Source of the DNA: Crossaster papposus
Taxonomy: Eukaryota > Echinodermata > Asteroidea > Velatida > Solasteridae
Direction: 5' to 3'
Length of the DNA: 64,000 nucleotides
NCBI GenBank assembly: GCA_037893245.1
Contig: JBAIAA010000669.1
Coordinates: 1,612,001-1,676,000 of the forward strand
Shown here piece after piece: positions 32,035-44,645 of the stretch. The position numbers and the translations under genes were made by a program. Position 1 is the stretch's first letter. Every line of letters begins with the position of its first letter. The notes beneath the pieces are model-generated. The model was not told the origin of the DNA, ran no database searches, and saw only the letters and a list, made by a program, of their open reading frames with translations.

Positions 32035-35000
32035 GGTAATTATTGAAACGACTCGGACCACATTGGCTCAAACGTGTCACCAATTTGGCAATATGGACCA
32101 ATATTTGAAACGTGTACGGGGTACGTATGCGGCTCGAAAAAAATCGCCATTAAATCAACAGTTTGCGTTGATGTTTCATCTTGTACACTTTCTGCAATTT
32201 ACTTCTCAAATCAAAATGTTTAAATGTATAATTAAATGTATAATTAAAAAAATGGTGGTTTAATAGGCGACTTTCCCGAGCCGCATACATGTAATCGTCC
32301 CTATAATAACGAATTCTTAACGGGGAATATGAACGTAAAGTAAACGCGCATAATGCGGAAATATCACCAAATTCACTAAATTGGAATAATCGGTCAATTC
32401 CGTTACCTCCCTTTGAATTGTTCTTGGCTATAACCATAACAAAATGGACAAATGTTTGCTATTAATTATCGCTAAATCTCTAGAGATCACATGAGCATGC
32501 AAGACTAAAAACTAAATATATATTCAAAAGTCTACACATCTGACTAAAGCTAGAACACCATAGTGCAAAATAGACTGTTTAAATGAATATAAATAGATGT
32601 TTGTATTTGGGCAGTCTCAAAAATGTAAACAAACTCCGAATTTTTTTTAAAATCCTCAGATCTCATAACATTATTTTAATCGACCTGTAATTGATAATAA
32701 ACGAATCCAATGTATTTGATTACAAGCCGTGAGGTTGGACTGTTAACATCTTCATACTTAAAATGTTACGAGAAAATGGTGCACTGTTATTAGGTTATTT
32801 TCCTTGTTGAGTAATGATACTATCTGCATTACGGCAAAGAGAAAAATGCTACCAAAAGAGCAATAAAGACTTATATGAAATATCATAAATATATGTGTAT
32901 AGTTTATATACATTTTTGATCGGTAATGAACCCATTTAACAATATCGCTTTCAAAAACATAAAACTAGATATTACAATTTGTTTGATTGGAAAGCCACAA
33001 AAGATCGAGTGGCAGTAAAAGTAGAATAAGCTAAAACACAATTGTAAAAATTATAAATGTGTTTTAAAGTGTTGGTGTATAATAATTAGTGACCTTATAA
33101 CTCAAATTAAGCACATTTTATAGAAGTTTGAAAATTGTTCTCTTTATAGGCTTGCATTTAGAAACTTGCTTTCCGTGATTCTATAAAGGTTTTTGGCAAA
33201 ATTGTATTTAGGTGAATTTCTGCACTGCAAGGGTTTGAATCATTGCGACAGTTAATGATTATGTAAATGTATCAAATTTGTAATGTAGATACTTACTAGT
33301 AAACTTGATGTATAGTTCGTTTAAGGCCTTGATGTCTATTAAAAAGGTTTGCAAATGTTCTCATTAATGTTATGCATGACTTATCACCAATCTTCGACTG
33401 AACAATACCACTTAAGGGTAGGATACATCAATAATTGCTTGAATTTTCTTGAATGGGTTAAAATGGGGGATGTATTTTATAGTAAATATCGTTTAACTGA
33501 CCTGTCCAAAGTTTTACAATCATAGATGCTGAGAAAAGCAAGAAAAACGGAGTTCGTTTTGTACCACCGTCGGGCAGTGGTTCTTTTGTTGGTCTAGTTT
33601 TTTTCGCGTTCGCCGAAATTGACAAGTGAAGGGGCTGGTGGTTTGGGAAAGTTACAATTGGTTGTGTTTGAATAGCAGTTAATGACTATTAGTCTGAAGT
33701 GGGAAGATGTTCGAATGCATGATTCGATTGAAATGCAAAGTACGCTCTCAAGAACAATTGCTTGGTGTATTTTTATCCGTGGTGTATCACAGACAGTCTA
33801 TGGAGTGAACCAAATGCCATATATGAATGTCCTAACAATGTTTATATAACCTAGATCTTTTAATGTTTCAGGTAAACATTTGTGATTTGCCCAATTTGTT
33901 GTTGAAGTTTTGAAATTCATTTAAAACAGCGATGTTAATAAGTGTTACGCTTAAAAGTGTATTCATATTGCATGTAAAAAAACACATTTTTATTAAAGCC
34001 GTGTTCCCATTGGACTTTCCTTTTCAAACTTTAAGATTGATGTTATTAGACTGCATTGATGTAATGAAAACATTTCTATCACTATTTGGTTAAAACAATT
34101 TTGGCTGTAGATAAAGCTTTGAAAAGGCAATTGTAAATTCAAAATTGCATGTCTTTGTAATTTAAATGTTGTTATATTATGGTGTCATAATAACGTTTTA
34201 ATCCTCGATCAATGTTTAATAATATCGCTGGCAAAATTGAAATTAGATGTCGAATTGGTTTGATTAGAAGTTTTTCAATTGTAACATGTAAAATGTAAAG
34301 TGCCAGTTAATTATATGTAAAGTGCCAGTTTATGATTATGTAGCTCGTAATATTTGTCAAAATTACTAAGATGTTCAAAGATATTGTATATGTATATTTG
34401 CGGTGGTAGCTCATAACAAGTGATGATTTTAAAAATATATAAATGCATAATATATAAATGCACATTTTAGAGTCTAAAAACTGTTCGTACAAGGCCACTG
34501 TTGTATTGTGACAAGGCGTTCGACCAGCATAGTACAGCCCAGCCGCGTCACGTGTAGTTGCTGTAAGTGTGTGTGAATACCAGTGCACACAATTCGCTGT
34601 GTGCCCGGCACCAGGGCAACCGACGCACCTATTGCGCTTCCGTTTTCGTCAGACACTATCGTCGAACGCCTTAACCAGTTCGCGCCGGATGACGAATATA
34701 AACGCAAAAATTTCCCCAAATTCAAAACGGATGACGAATATATACGCCAAGTTCAAGTTCGGAAATGTATGTCAGCAGCGCGCAAGGCCGGAAATGCGTG
34801 GGTGTGCTACCCAGCACTATAGGCCTGAACACGCTTCGGATCGAGTTTCGTTAAAAATAATCCCGCCCGTCGGCTCGGCGATGTTAAAATAATCCCGGCG
34901 CGAACTGGTTAATAACCACGGCTACTATAGAAAATTGTTTACACTTTTGTCTCGCATTTGTACATTGCTTTCGCGATTTTAAAAAGTCAAGTTTAGTAAG

Positions 35001-36047
35001 AATTATTCGGAAAATAATAAATGTGACTTTTTTTAGATACAGAAAATCAACGTAGGCCTAATTGACACGCTTTAGGTGACCGTTTGTGATTGAATTTACT
35101 CACAGTAACATTGGTGTTATAACGTGTATCAAGTGTTGCATGTAAACAAATATTAGTTAATAAGTAAAGAAACGACCGTTGTAAATACCGTGATAGGTAT
35201 AACGAAAGGAATTTGAATAGAATGTCAATGGAATGTTGTTTGATAAAATGCAGTTGTAAACGAGTAGTAATATTTGAATCATATTCAGGTTTGCAAACTG
35301 CATAGACATTGGTGTAAGACATGATTGACAACTGTATTCTCCGCAATGTCACGGCCAACTGGTATGCTCGTGCTAATCTATGCACATAACTATTCCACAG
35401 TATACTGAGAATTCAATGTTGAAACTGTTCTGATTACTGAACTGACTGTTGTGGTCAAGAATGAAGACATGTTGAACTAGAACATTTCAATTGAATGTTG
35501 TTTGATTAATGTGTTTCGAGCAAACAGTAGAATTGGATTCGTATTTAGTCTGCAAACATTGTAAACATTTGGTGTAAGACATGCATGATTGATTTGGCTG
35601 AAATCGCATTTGTTTGTACAACGGATGGCCGACTGGTCTGCTCATGCCAATCCTAAGTTAACAAAACCACCCCAGAGTACTGACAATGTAAGCTTTGTGC
35701 TGCTGCTGTGAACAGGTTTTGTTAAATTTGCTTGGTATTATTATGACAGCTGTGACCAGGAATGAAGACCAAGAATGGAAAAATAAAGATATAGAATCAA
35801 AATCTTGAATTGTTTTCGTCGTTCATTTTCTGCAGAGTTGTAATCAAGTCATTAACACGAGTGATCACATGTCCGGCCCATGTTGATCACATGCTCGTGA
35901 CCCCTCCCCTCCCTGTGCCCCGACTTAGAATTTGCGAAATTTCAACCAACATGAATTCTTATTGTTAAAACGCATCAAGTTACCCCTCCAGTAAATTTGT
36001 CCTAAATGAGAAAGTGTCCACCCTTCCCCGAACTCGGATCTCAGGCC
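32035..36047. other. G 3' flank within the tandem unit
   Basis: The AT-rich duplicated flank of the gene unit. It includes the 234-bp TTAA element at 34675-34908. The overlapping short frames at 34474-34892 exist only because of that insertion and are not considered genes. No RNA gene was recognised. Confidence 0.75.
34675..34908. mobile_element. 234-bp TTAA-site element with 14-bp perfect TIRs (copy in unit 1)
   Basis: CCAGTTCGCGCCGG (34675-34688) and CCGGCGCGAACTGG (34895-34908) are perfect inverted repeats, flanked on both sides by TTAA (34671-34674, 34909-34912). The paralogous site after F (28711-28714) has a single TTAA. Internally, GGATGACGAATATA is directly repeated. TTAA targeting suggests a piggyBac- or Kolobok-type non-autonomous element. 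Confidence 0.88.
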
Positions 36048-36458
36048 ATGTTCGAATTGTTGGTTTTGGCTGTGACCTTGGCCGTTGCTATGCTGTTGCT
36101 AAGGGTGGACAATCATTGTAATGCACATATCAACAGAATAACAACGGCCGAAGTCACAGCAAAGCCAGCATATCGGACATGGCCTCAGTTACGCCGCAGA
36201 CCGTTAGATCGTGCAAGGATTTTTCATGAGGAGCGCCACCAAGAGTTAGCTAACCCCCTCGAGCTATATTTGCATGCAGTTCCTAACAAAAACGATGAAA
36301 AGTTGGCTAACCAGAATATAAAGAAAACAGTATACCTCGAATTGAAACAATATCAATTTAATATATTTTGCTTTGGATATCGGGGGCACATAACTTATAT
36401 TGCTTGGCCCACCAGTTATTGGGATACAGGATGTTACGACGGTGCCTTAAAGACATAA
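36048..36458 (+). CDS. putative small secreted protein, 136 aa (copy 2)
   Basis: Homologue of 18637-19044. Start taken at the conserved ATG 36048. An in-frame ATG at 36006 exists here but is out of frame in copy 1, so it is not favoured. The hydrophobic leader LLVLAVTLAVAMLLL is kept. The C-terminal aromatic part (FNIFCFGYRG, WPTSYWDTGCYDG) is almost unchanged, apart from Trp to Gly after GYR. A leader-proximal Cys is added (NHCNAH), giving three cysteines. Function unknown. FReD relics follow directly, and the next intact FReD (H) starts 2.3 kb downstream. Confidence 0.45.
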   Translation: MFELLVLAVTLAVAMLLLRVDNHCNAHINRITTAEVTAKPAYRTWPQLRRRPLDRARIFHEERHQELANPLELYLHAVPNKNDEKLANQNIKKTVYLELKQYQFNIFCFGYRGHITYIAWPTSYWDTGCYDGALKT

Positions 36459-36541
36459 CCTAATTGTTAGGAGGAGGCTGACCTTGTTTAACGCTTGAGG
36501 CCTTTGTTTTCTTGTTGCCACAGAAACACGTGGTAAATACA

Positions 36542-36808
36542 CTTGTCGGCTGTGTGAGCTTAAGCTACTCTTGGCCACCTTCAAAATTAGTCGATTACTT
36601 CAAAGAACAAAGGCAGGAATTCATAGAGGGGTACATTTAAATTTGTAGTATGAAGATGCGAAATAATTATTGAAATGTATTCAAACCTGGCCGGTATGTA
36701 TTTGTTTCCGCCTTCAAATCTTGATATTGCTGGCATGATGGCATTATATGGAAATCAATGAAAGGAATTGACTACTCGCTCAAAAAGAGCAGTATACAAA
36801 TTGAATAG
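36542..36808 (+). pseudogene. FReD relics (copy in unit 1)
   Basis: Same composite as 19125-19391: a PAN fragment, a gene-end fragment, then a NLAGMY...SLKKSSIQIE remnant ending in TAG at 36806-36808. Confidence 0.72.
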
Positions 36809-38782
36809 TAATTGCATTAGTAATTATGCACAAATCACCGGATAATGAAACATTGATTCTATAATCGCCGCGGGTATGTAAAACAGTGATACCAAGCTTG
36901 GAAAAATAAAGAATGAAATAGTTCTATATACCATTTTCAACAGAAGATTCTTTCTCCCTGGAGTGCACAAAGAGCCTGTGAGTGTGCGTGTGTTGATAAA
37001 TGTAAAATTTCTGAAATGTTGGGACTCGTCAGAAGACATCCTTGTACTCACTAGTAGAAGATCCTCTTGAAATCCTCTGTATTTCGTTGATTCTCATTGT
37101 GAATGTATCGGATTGTTGATCTACCTGCGGAGCTACGGACAAAGCCAGTGCTGCTTTGAGGAAACACAGCACCAATAAAAATATAACTTCTCGGATTAGA
37201 TTGACAGTCGATTGTAGATAATAATTAACCATTTTTATATAGCGCATAACACATAGTGATTAAACATGTCCCTATGCGCTGTAGAGAGAAAAAAGACAAC
37301 ACAATACAAATACAAGATGTACTAGGTTTCAAACAAAAATGCATGAATTAAATGTTAAATAAGTGCGTCTTTAAATCAATCTTGAACTTATCAATAAAAT
37401 CAATATTTTTCAAATGTTCCGGGAGATTGTTCCATAGGGTTGAAGCAATGTGAGCAAAGCTGCGTTCACGATATGACCTAGTCAAAACTGGTGGAATAAC
37501 AAACAATTGTTTCTTATTAGAACGAAGATTTCTTGATGGTGTGTACAATGTTAACAGCTCTATCAAATAAGGTGGCGCAAAATTATAAAAACATTCATAT
37601 GCAACAACAACATTTTGAATGAAATGCGAGAGTGAATGGGAAGCCAATGTAGTTCTCTTGAATAAGAGACACAGATTCATGTTTCCTAATGTGATACATA
37701 AGACGAGCTGCAGAGATAGATATCCATTATGTAAGCAGGTGACCTTGGCTACAACCAACATTCGCACCGTGAACTACTTTTTCAGGCTTTGAAATAAATT
37801 CACAACAAAGCCGCCAAAATTGATTATCCGGAAAGCATTGATGCTCACTTCGTGTTATCACCACGATACAGATAGTTAGCCATTGAATTTCAGCTTCACT
37901 AAACCAGGGCTGCTTTAAGGAAACACAGCACCAATAAAAAGATAACTTGTCGGATTAGATTGACAGTCGATTGTAGATATCTCTTGTGTGAGCAGGTGAC
38001 CTTGGCTTAATACCGACATTCGCACCGTGAACTACTCTTCAGGCTGTGAAATAAATTTACAACAAAGCCGCAATAATTGATTATCTGAGGAGCATTGATG
38101 CGCACTTCGTGTTATCAAAACGATACAGATAGGTAGCCACTAAATTTCAGCTTCACTACTTTGACAGCAGTACATTCAAATGGGTCCGTATTTGATAAAT
38201 ATAACTCAATAAATGTTATGTTATACGCGTAAAGAGTCAAGGACTGAAGAGAAGGCGTTATGAAAGAAGCAGCGGCGCCATAGGCTCGTTTTCAATTAAA
38301 TAATGGCTGCCGAACAATTTCAAGAGTCCGTGCTTACACAATTAAGTTGCCAAAAATCGATAGACGTACAGGGTCCAATTTCATGAAGCTGCTCAGCACC
38401 AAAATTTCTTAGCACAAACAAGTCTTGCTCGATAGAAAACAGGTTGCCAGACAAAACTATACGTGCTTGTTTAATGCTATAAGCAATTATTTTGTGTGCT
38501 CTTTGAAAATGGCCCTGGTTTGGTGAATAGTTGGCGTGGTAACTTTCCCAGAAATTCAAAGAGCATTTAGGAGATCTATTAGACCCTGAAATGCAGAAAT
38601 AATGACTGTCAAGGAAAGTTGATGGTGGACGTGCGTCACGTGCCATTGGGCGTGAAACTGATGCTCGGTACGTTATGGTCTTAATTAATTACGGGTTCTT
38701 GATGTCAAAGAAACACGTTTTCTCAAATTTAAGGCATTTCGGTGATCGAGCCTCATCCGTGTAGTTGGTGTGGAACAGCAAA
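36809..38782. other. upstream region of H, spanning the tandem-duplication junction
   Basis: It holds the LINE 3' fragment (37221-37716), the junction at about 37901, a second run through some 250 bp of the same upstream sequence, then the shortened inverted-repeat element (38368-38517) and the promoter of H (38728-38758). No gene is seen. Confidence 0.8.
37221..37716 (-). mobile_element. 5'-truncated LINE (L2/CR1-like) 3' end, minus strand (copy in unit 1)
   Basis: On the minus strand an open frame ends with the typical C-terminus of jockey-superfamily reverse transcriptase ORFs (NNLPEHLKN, FKIDLKTHLF; stop near 37348). A 3' UTR containing the GCGCTATATAA motif follows and ends in ATTAT. 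TAGATA flanks both sides (about 37215-37220 with one mismatch, and 37717-37722). The paralogue before C reads TGTAGATATCTC without an insert (about 10447). This is a fragment only; it has no endonuclease or catalytic RT motifs. Confidence 0.85.
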
Positions 38783-39871
38783 ATGGGGGAGGTACGGAAT
38801 TTAGGTCTCTCTGTAAGACAAGTATTTGTACTCTCCATTTTGTTGTATATTTTGCTTTCTATCGTGCCCGTCTATCAAGGAACATTTTGCGGTTATACAC
38901 TCTCACAGGAATTCAGTGCTGCTGAAAACCGAGCACTGAGAAATGCCACAATTTGGTCGGGTAGAGTTGGTACTCTAGTCGGCTGTGTGAGCCTGTGCCA
39001 CTCTTGGCCATTTTGCGAGTCGGTTAATTACTTCAAGAACAATCGTAGGTGTGTTCTGAACAATGGCACGAGAGTAGATGCACCAAATGGCTTCGTTGAA
39101 GACCAAGCAAGCGTGTACTTCGATGGTAATACCAACACACCTTGCTTTTCCGTAGCAGATTTCAGTGATCACAGCGACGTTCATACAATCGGATTTACCG
39201 CCACAGTGGAGCCACGTTACAGCGATTGCCAGAGTTTACTGAAGGAAGGTTGCAGTGTGAGTGGTATCTATACGGTATTCCTTGCGGGATTTGCAGATGG
39301 TCTGAGGGTGTACTGCGACATGGAGACCGACGGTGGAGGCTGGCTTGTCATTCAGAGGCGTCAGGATGGCAGTGTCGACTTCTACCGCGGCTGGGCTGAC
39401 TACCGCGTGGGCTTTGGTGACTTGGCTGGTGAGTTTTGGCTCGGCAACGACAACTTGCGCACCTTGAGTAATTCTAATGGACCTTGGGATCTTCGAATCG
39501 ATTTGGAGGACTGGGATGGCAACACAGCTTGGGCTGAGTACAGAGATTTTAAGATCTCTGGACAGAATTTTAGTTTGAGTTATGATTCGTACAATGCAGA
39601 CAGTAATGCTGGGAATTCCCTTCACAGGCACAATGGTATGCTCTTTACAACAAAGGACAAGGACAATGACAAGGATACTAATCGTAACTGCGCAGACATA
39701 GAGAAAGGAGCTTGGTGGTACGACTTATGTTCCTCGTCGAACTTGAACGGTATGTATTTCACTTCGTCTTGGGAAAAATCAAGCGACTTTCGAGTCATTG
39801 CATGGAGTTCATGGAAGGGTTTTATCTACTCTTTGAAAAGTTGTAGTATGAAGATTCGATTGGCAAAGTAA
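38783..39871 (+). CDS. FReD copy H: secreted PAN/apple-fibrinogen protein (362 aa), identical to G
   Basis: The protein is identical residue for residue to copy G, and no nucleotide difference was noticed. Start at the ATG at 38783, by alignment with E. Domain order is signal peptide, PAN/apple-like, Cys-containing linker, fibrinogen domain. Its immediate upstream region (promoter module TTTAAGG at 38728, initiator TCATCC at 38753-38758) is part of the duplicated unit and so should give the same expression as G. The identity means either a very recent duplication, active homogenisation, or a false duplication in assembly. Confidence 0.93.
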   Translation: MGEVRNLGLSVRQVFVLSILLYILLSIVPVYQGTFCGYTLSQEFSAAENRALRNATIWSGRVGTLVGCVSLCHSWPFCESVNYFKNNRRCVLNNGTRVDAPNGFVEDQASVYFDGNTNTPCFSVADFSDHSDVHTIGFTATVEPRYSDCQSLLKEGCSVSGIYTVFLAGFADGLRVYCDMETDGGGWLVIQRRQDGSVDFYRGWADYRVGFGDLAGEFWLGNDNLRTLSNSNGPWDLRIDLEDWDGNTAWAEYRDFKISGQNFSLSYDSYNADSNAGNSLHRHNGMLFTTKDKDNDKDTNRNCADIEKGAWWYDLCSSSNLNGMYFTSSWEKSSDFRVIAWSSWKGFIYSLKSCSMKIRLAK

Positions 39872-42800
39872 GGTAATTATTGAAACGACTCGGACCACAT
39901 TGGCTCAAACGTGTCACCAATTTGGCAATATGGACCAATATTTGAAACGTGTACGGGGTACGTATGCGGCTCGAAAAAAATCGCCATTAAATCAACAGTT
40001 TGCGTTGATGTTTCATCTTGTACACTTTCTGCAATTTACTTCTCAAATCAAAATGTTTAAATGTATAATTAAATGTATAATTAAAAAAATGGTGGTTTAA
40101 TAGGCGACTTTCCCGAGCCGCATACATGTAATCGTCCCTATAATAACGAATTCTTAACGGGGAATATGAACGTAAAGTAAACGCGCATAATGCGGAAATA
40201 TCACCAAATTCACTAAATTGGAATAATCGGTCAATTCCGTTACCTCCCTTTGAATTGTTCTTGGCTATAACCATAACAAAATGGACAAATGTTTGCTATT
40301 AATTATCGCTAAATCTCTAGAGATCACATGAGCATGCAAGACTAAAAACTAAATATATATTCAAAAGTCTACACATCTGACTAAAGCTAGAACACCATAG
40401 TGCAAAATAGACTGTTTAAATGAATATAAATAGATGTTTGTATTTGGGCAGTCTCAAAAATGTAAACAAACTCCGAATTTTTTTTAAAATCCTCAGATCT
40501 CATAACATTATTTTAATCGACCTGTAATTGATAATAAACGAATCCAATGTATTTGATTACAAGCCGTGAGGTTGGACTGTTAACATCTTCATACTTAAAA
40601 TGTTACGAGAAAATGGTGCACTGTTATTAGGTTATTTTCCTTGTTGAGTAATGATACTATCTGCATTACGGCAAAGAGAAAAATGCTACCAAAAGAGCAA
40701 TAAAGACTTATATGAAATATCATAAATATATGTGTATAGTTTATATACATTTTTGATCGGTAATGAACCCATTTAACAATATCGCTTTCAAAAACATAAA
40801 ACTAGATATTACAATTTGTTTGATTGGAAAGCCACAAAAGATCGAGTGGCAGTAAAAGTAGAATAAGCTAAAACACAATTGTAAAAATTATAAATGTGTT
40901 TTAAAGTGTTGGTGTATAATAATTAGTGACCTTATAACTCAAATTAAGCACATTTTATAGAAGTTTGAAAATTGTTCTCTTTATAGGCTTGCATTTAGAA
41001 ACTTGCTTTCCGTGATTCTATAAAGGTTTTTGGCAAAATTGTATTTAGGTGAATTTCTGCACTGCAAGGGTTTGAATCATTGCGACAGTTAATGATTATG
41101 TAAATGTATCAAATTTGTAATGTAGATACTTACTAGTAAACTTGATGTATAGTTCGTTTAAGGCCTTGATGTCTATTAAAAAGGTTTGCAAATGTTCTCA
41201 TTAATGTTATGCATGACTTATCACCAATCTTCGACTGAACAATACCACTTAAGGGTAGGATACATCAATAATTGCTTGAATTTTCTTGAATGGGTTAAAA
41301 TGGGGGATGTATTTTATAGTAAATATCGTTTAACTGACCTGTCCAAAGTTTTACAATCATAGATGCTGAGAAAAGCAAGAAAAACGGAGTTCGTTTTGTA
41401 CCACCGTCGGGCAGTGGTTCTTTTGTTGGTCTAGTTTTTTTCGCGTTCGCCGAAATTGACAAGTGAAGGGGCTGGTGGTTTGGGAAAGTTACAATTGGTT
41501 GTGTTTGAATAGCAGTTAATGACTATTAGTCTGAAGTGGGAAGATGTTCGAATGCATGATTCGATTGAAATGCAAAGTACGCTCTCAAGAACAATTGCTT
41601 GGTGTATTTTTATCCGTGGTGTATCACAGACAGTCTATGGAGTGAACCAAATGCCATATATGAATGTCCTAACAATGTTTATATAACCTAGATCTTTTAA
41701 TGTTTCAGGTAAACATTTGTGATTTGCCCAATTTGTTGTTGAAGTTTTGAAATTCATTTAAAACAGCGATGTTAATAAGTGTTACGCTTAAAAGTGTATT
41801 CATATTGCATGTAAAAAAACACATTTTTATTAAAGCCGTGTTCCCATTGGACTTTCCTTTTCAAACTTTAAGATTGATGTTATTAGACTGCATTGATGTA
41901 ATGAAAACATTTCTATCACTATTTGGTTAAAACAATTTTGGCTGTAGATAAAGCTTTGAAAAGGCAATTGTAAATTCAAAATTGCATGTCTTTGTAATTT
42001 AAATGTTGTTATATTATGGTGTCATAATAACGTTTTAATCCTCGATCAATGTTTAATAATATCGCTGGCAAAATTGAAATTAGATGTCGAATTGGTTTGA
42101 TTAGAAGTTTTTCAATTGTAACATGTAAAATGTAAAGTGCCAGTTAATTATATGTAAAGTGCCAGTTTATGATTATGTAGCTCGTAATATTTGTCAAAAT
42201 TACTAAGATGTTCAAAGATATTGTATATGTATATTTGCGGTGGTAGCTCATAACAAGTGATGATTTTAAAAATATATAAATGCATAATATATAAATGCAC
42301 ATTTTAGAGTCTAAAAACTGTTCGTACAAGGCCACTGTTGTATTGTGACAAGGCGTTCGACCAGCATAGTACAGCCCAGCCGCGTCACGTGTAGTTGCTG
42401 TAAGTGTGTGTGAATACCAGTGCACACAATTCGCTGTGTGCCCGGCACCAGGGCAACCGACGCACCTATTGCGCTTCCGTTTTCGTCAGACACTATCGTC
42501 GAACGCCTTAACCAGTTCGCGCCGGATGACGAATATAAACGCAAAAATTTCCCCAAATTCAAAACGGATGACGAATATATACGCCAAGTTCAAGTTCGGA
42601 AATGTATGTCAGCAGCGCGCAAGGCCGGAAATGCGTGGGTGTGCTACCCAGCACTATAGGCCTGAACACGCTTCGGATCGAGTTTCGTTAAAAATAATCC
42701 CGCCCGTCGGCTCGGCGATGTTAAAATAATCCCGGCGCGAACTGGTTAATAACCACGGCTACTATAGAAAATTGTTTACACTTTTGTCTCGCATTTGTAC

Positions 42801-43884
42801 ATTGCTTTCGCGATTTTAAAAAGTCAAGTTTAGTAAGAATTATTCGGAAAATAATAAATGTGACTTTTTTTAGATACAGAAAATCAACGTAGGCCTAATT
42901 GACACGCTTTAGGTGACCGTTTGTGATTGAATTTACTCACAGTAACATTGGTGTTATAACGTGTATCAAGTGTTGCATGTAAACAAATATTAGTTAATAA
43001 GTAAAGAAACGACCGTTGTAAATACCGTGATAGGTATAACGAAAGGAATTTGAATAGAATGTCAATGGAATGTTGTTTGATAAAATGCAGTTGTAAACGA
43101 GTAGTAATATTTGAATCATATTCAGGTTTGCAAACTGCATAGACATTGGTGTAAGACATGATTGACAACTGTATTCTCCGCAATGTCACGGCCAACTGGT
43201 ATGCTCGTGCTAATCTATGCACATAACTATTCCACAGTATACTGAGAATTCAATGTTGAAACTGTTCTGATTACTGAACTGACTGTTGTGGTCAAGAATG
43301 AAGACATGTTGAACTAGAACATTTCAATTGAATGTTGTTTGATTAATGTGTTTCGAGCAAACAGTAGAATTGGATTCGTATTTAGTCTGCAAACATTGTA
43401 AACATTTGGTGTAAGACATGCATGATTGATTTGGCTGAAATCGCATTTGTTTGTACAACGGATGGCCGACTGGTCTGCTCATGCCAATCCTAAGTTAACA
43501 AAACCACCCCAGAGTACTGACAATGTAAGCTTTGTGCTGCTGCTGTGAACAGGTTTTGTTAAATTTGCTTGGTATTATTATGACAGCTGTGACCAGGAAT
43601 GAAGACCAAGAATGGAAAAATAAAGATATAGAATCAAAATCTTGAATTGTTTTCGTCGTTCATTTTCTGCAGAGTTGTAATCAAGTCATTAACACGAGTG
43701 ATCACATGTCCGGCCCATGTTGATCACATGCTCGTGACCCCTCCCCTCCCTGTGCCCCGACTTAGAATTTGCGAAATTTCAACCAACATGAATTCTTATT
43801 GTTAAAACGCATCAAGTTACCCCTCCAGTAAATTTGTCCTAAATGAGAAAGTGTCCACCCTTCCCCGAACTCGGATCTCAGGCC
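39872..43884. other. H 3' flank within the tandem unit
   Basis: Copy of 32035-36047, including the TTAA element at 42512-42745. No gene is seen. Confidence 0.75.
42512..42745. mobile_element. 234-bp TTAA-site element (copy in unit 2)
   Basis: The same element as 34675-34908, carried by the 7,837-bp duplication, so the insertion is older than that duplication. Confidence 0.88.
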
Positions 43885-44295
43885 ATGTTCGAATTGTTGG
43901 TTTTGGCTGTGACCTTGGCCGTTGCTATGCTGTTGCTAAGGGTGGACAATCATTGTAATGCACATATCAACAGAATAACAACGGCCGAAGTCACAGCAAA
44001 GCCAGCATATCGGACATGGCCTCAGTTACGCCGCAGACCGTTAGATCGTGCAAGGATTTTTCATGAGGAGCGCCACCAAGAGTTAGCTAACCCCCTCGAG
44101 CTATATTTGCATGCAGTTCCTAACAAAAACGATGAAAAGTTGGCTAACCAGAATATAAAGAAAACAGTATACCTCGAATTGAAACAATATCAATTTAATA
44201 TATTTTGCTTTGGATATCGGGGGCACATAACTTATATTGCTTGGCCCACCAGTTATTGGGATACAGGATGTTACGACGGTGCCTTAAAGACATAA
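43885..44295 (+). CDS. putative small secreted protein, 136 aa (copy 3, identical to copy 2)
   Basis: Exact copy of 36048-36458 through the tandem duplication, so it adds no independent evidence that the frame is functional. It lies 2.2 kb upstream of FReD I. Confidence 0.45.
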   Translation: MFELLVLAVTLAVAMLLLRVDNHCNAHINRITTAEVTAKPAYRTWPQLRRRPLDRARIFHEERHQELANPLELYLHAVPNKNDEKLANQNIKKTVYLELKQYQFNIFCFGYRGHITYIAWPTSYWDTGCYDGALKT

Positions 44296-44378
44296 CCTAA
44301 TTGTTAGGAGGAGGCTGACCTTGTTTAACGCTTGAGGCCTTTGTTTTCTTGTTGCCACAGAAACACGTGGTAAATACA

Positions 44379-44645
44379 CTTGTCGGCTGTGTGAGCTTAA
44401 GCTACTCTTGGCCACCTTCAAAATTAGTCGATTACTTCAAAGAACAAAGGCAGGAATTCATAGAGGGGTACATTTAAATTTGTAGTATGAAGATGCGAAA
44501 TAATTATTGAAATGTATTCAAACCTGGCCGGTATGTATTTGTTTCCGCCTTCAAATCTTGATATTGCTGGCATGATGGCATTATATGGAAATCAATGAAA
44601 GGAATTGACTACTCGCTCAAAAAGAGCAGTATACAAATTGAATAG
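44379..44645 (+). pseudogene. FReD relics (copy in unit 2)
   Basis: Copy of 36542-36808 within the tandem duplication. Confidence 0.72.

Larger units (their letters stand above)
30064..37900 (+). repeat. 7,837-bp tandem duplication, left copy
   Basis: Every sampled position recurs exactly 7,837 bp later (30946 to 38783, 36048 to 43885, 37221 to 45058), and the encoded proteins are identical. The unit contains FReD G, its 3' flank, the TTAA element, one small-ORF gene, FReD relics and a LINE fragment. Confidence 0.93.

Noticed and set aside
34474..34892. Overlapping 79-107-codon frames on both strands (and copies at 42311-42729)
   Set aside because: They are created by the TTAA-site insertion and the flank. 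The empty-site paralogue after F does not keep them.
37348..37767. Possible host gene on the minus strand (139 codons)
   Set aside because: The sequence is the C-terminus of a LINE ORF2 (LPEHLKN...FKIDLKTHLF), with flank-derived residues at its start. It is a truncated retrotransposon.
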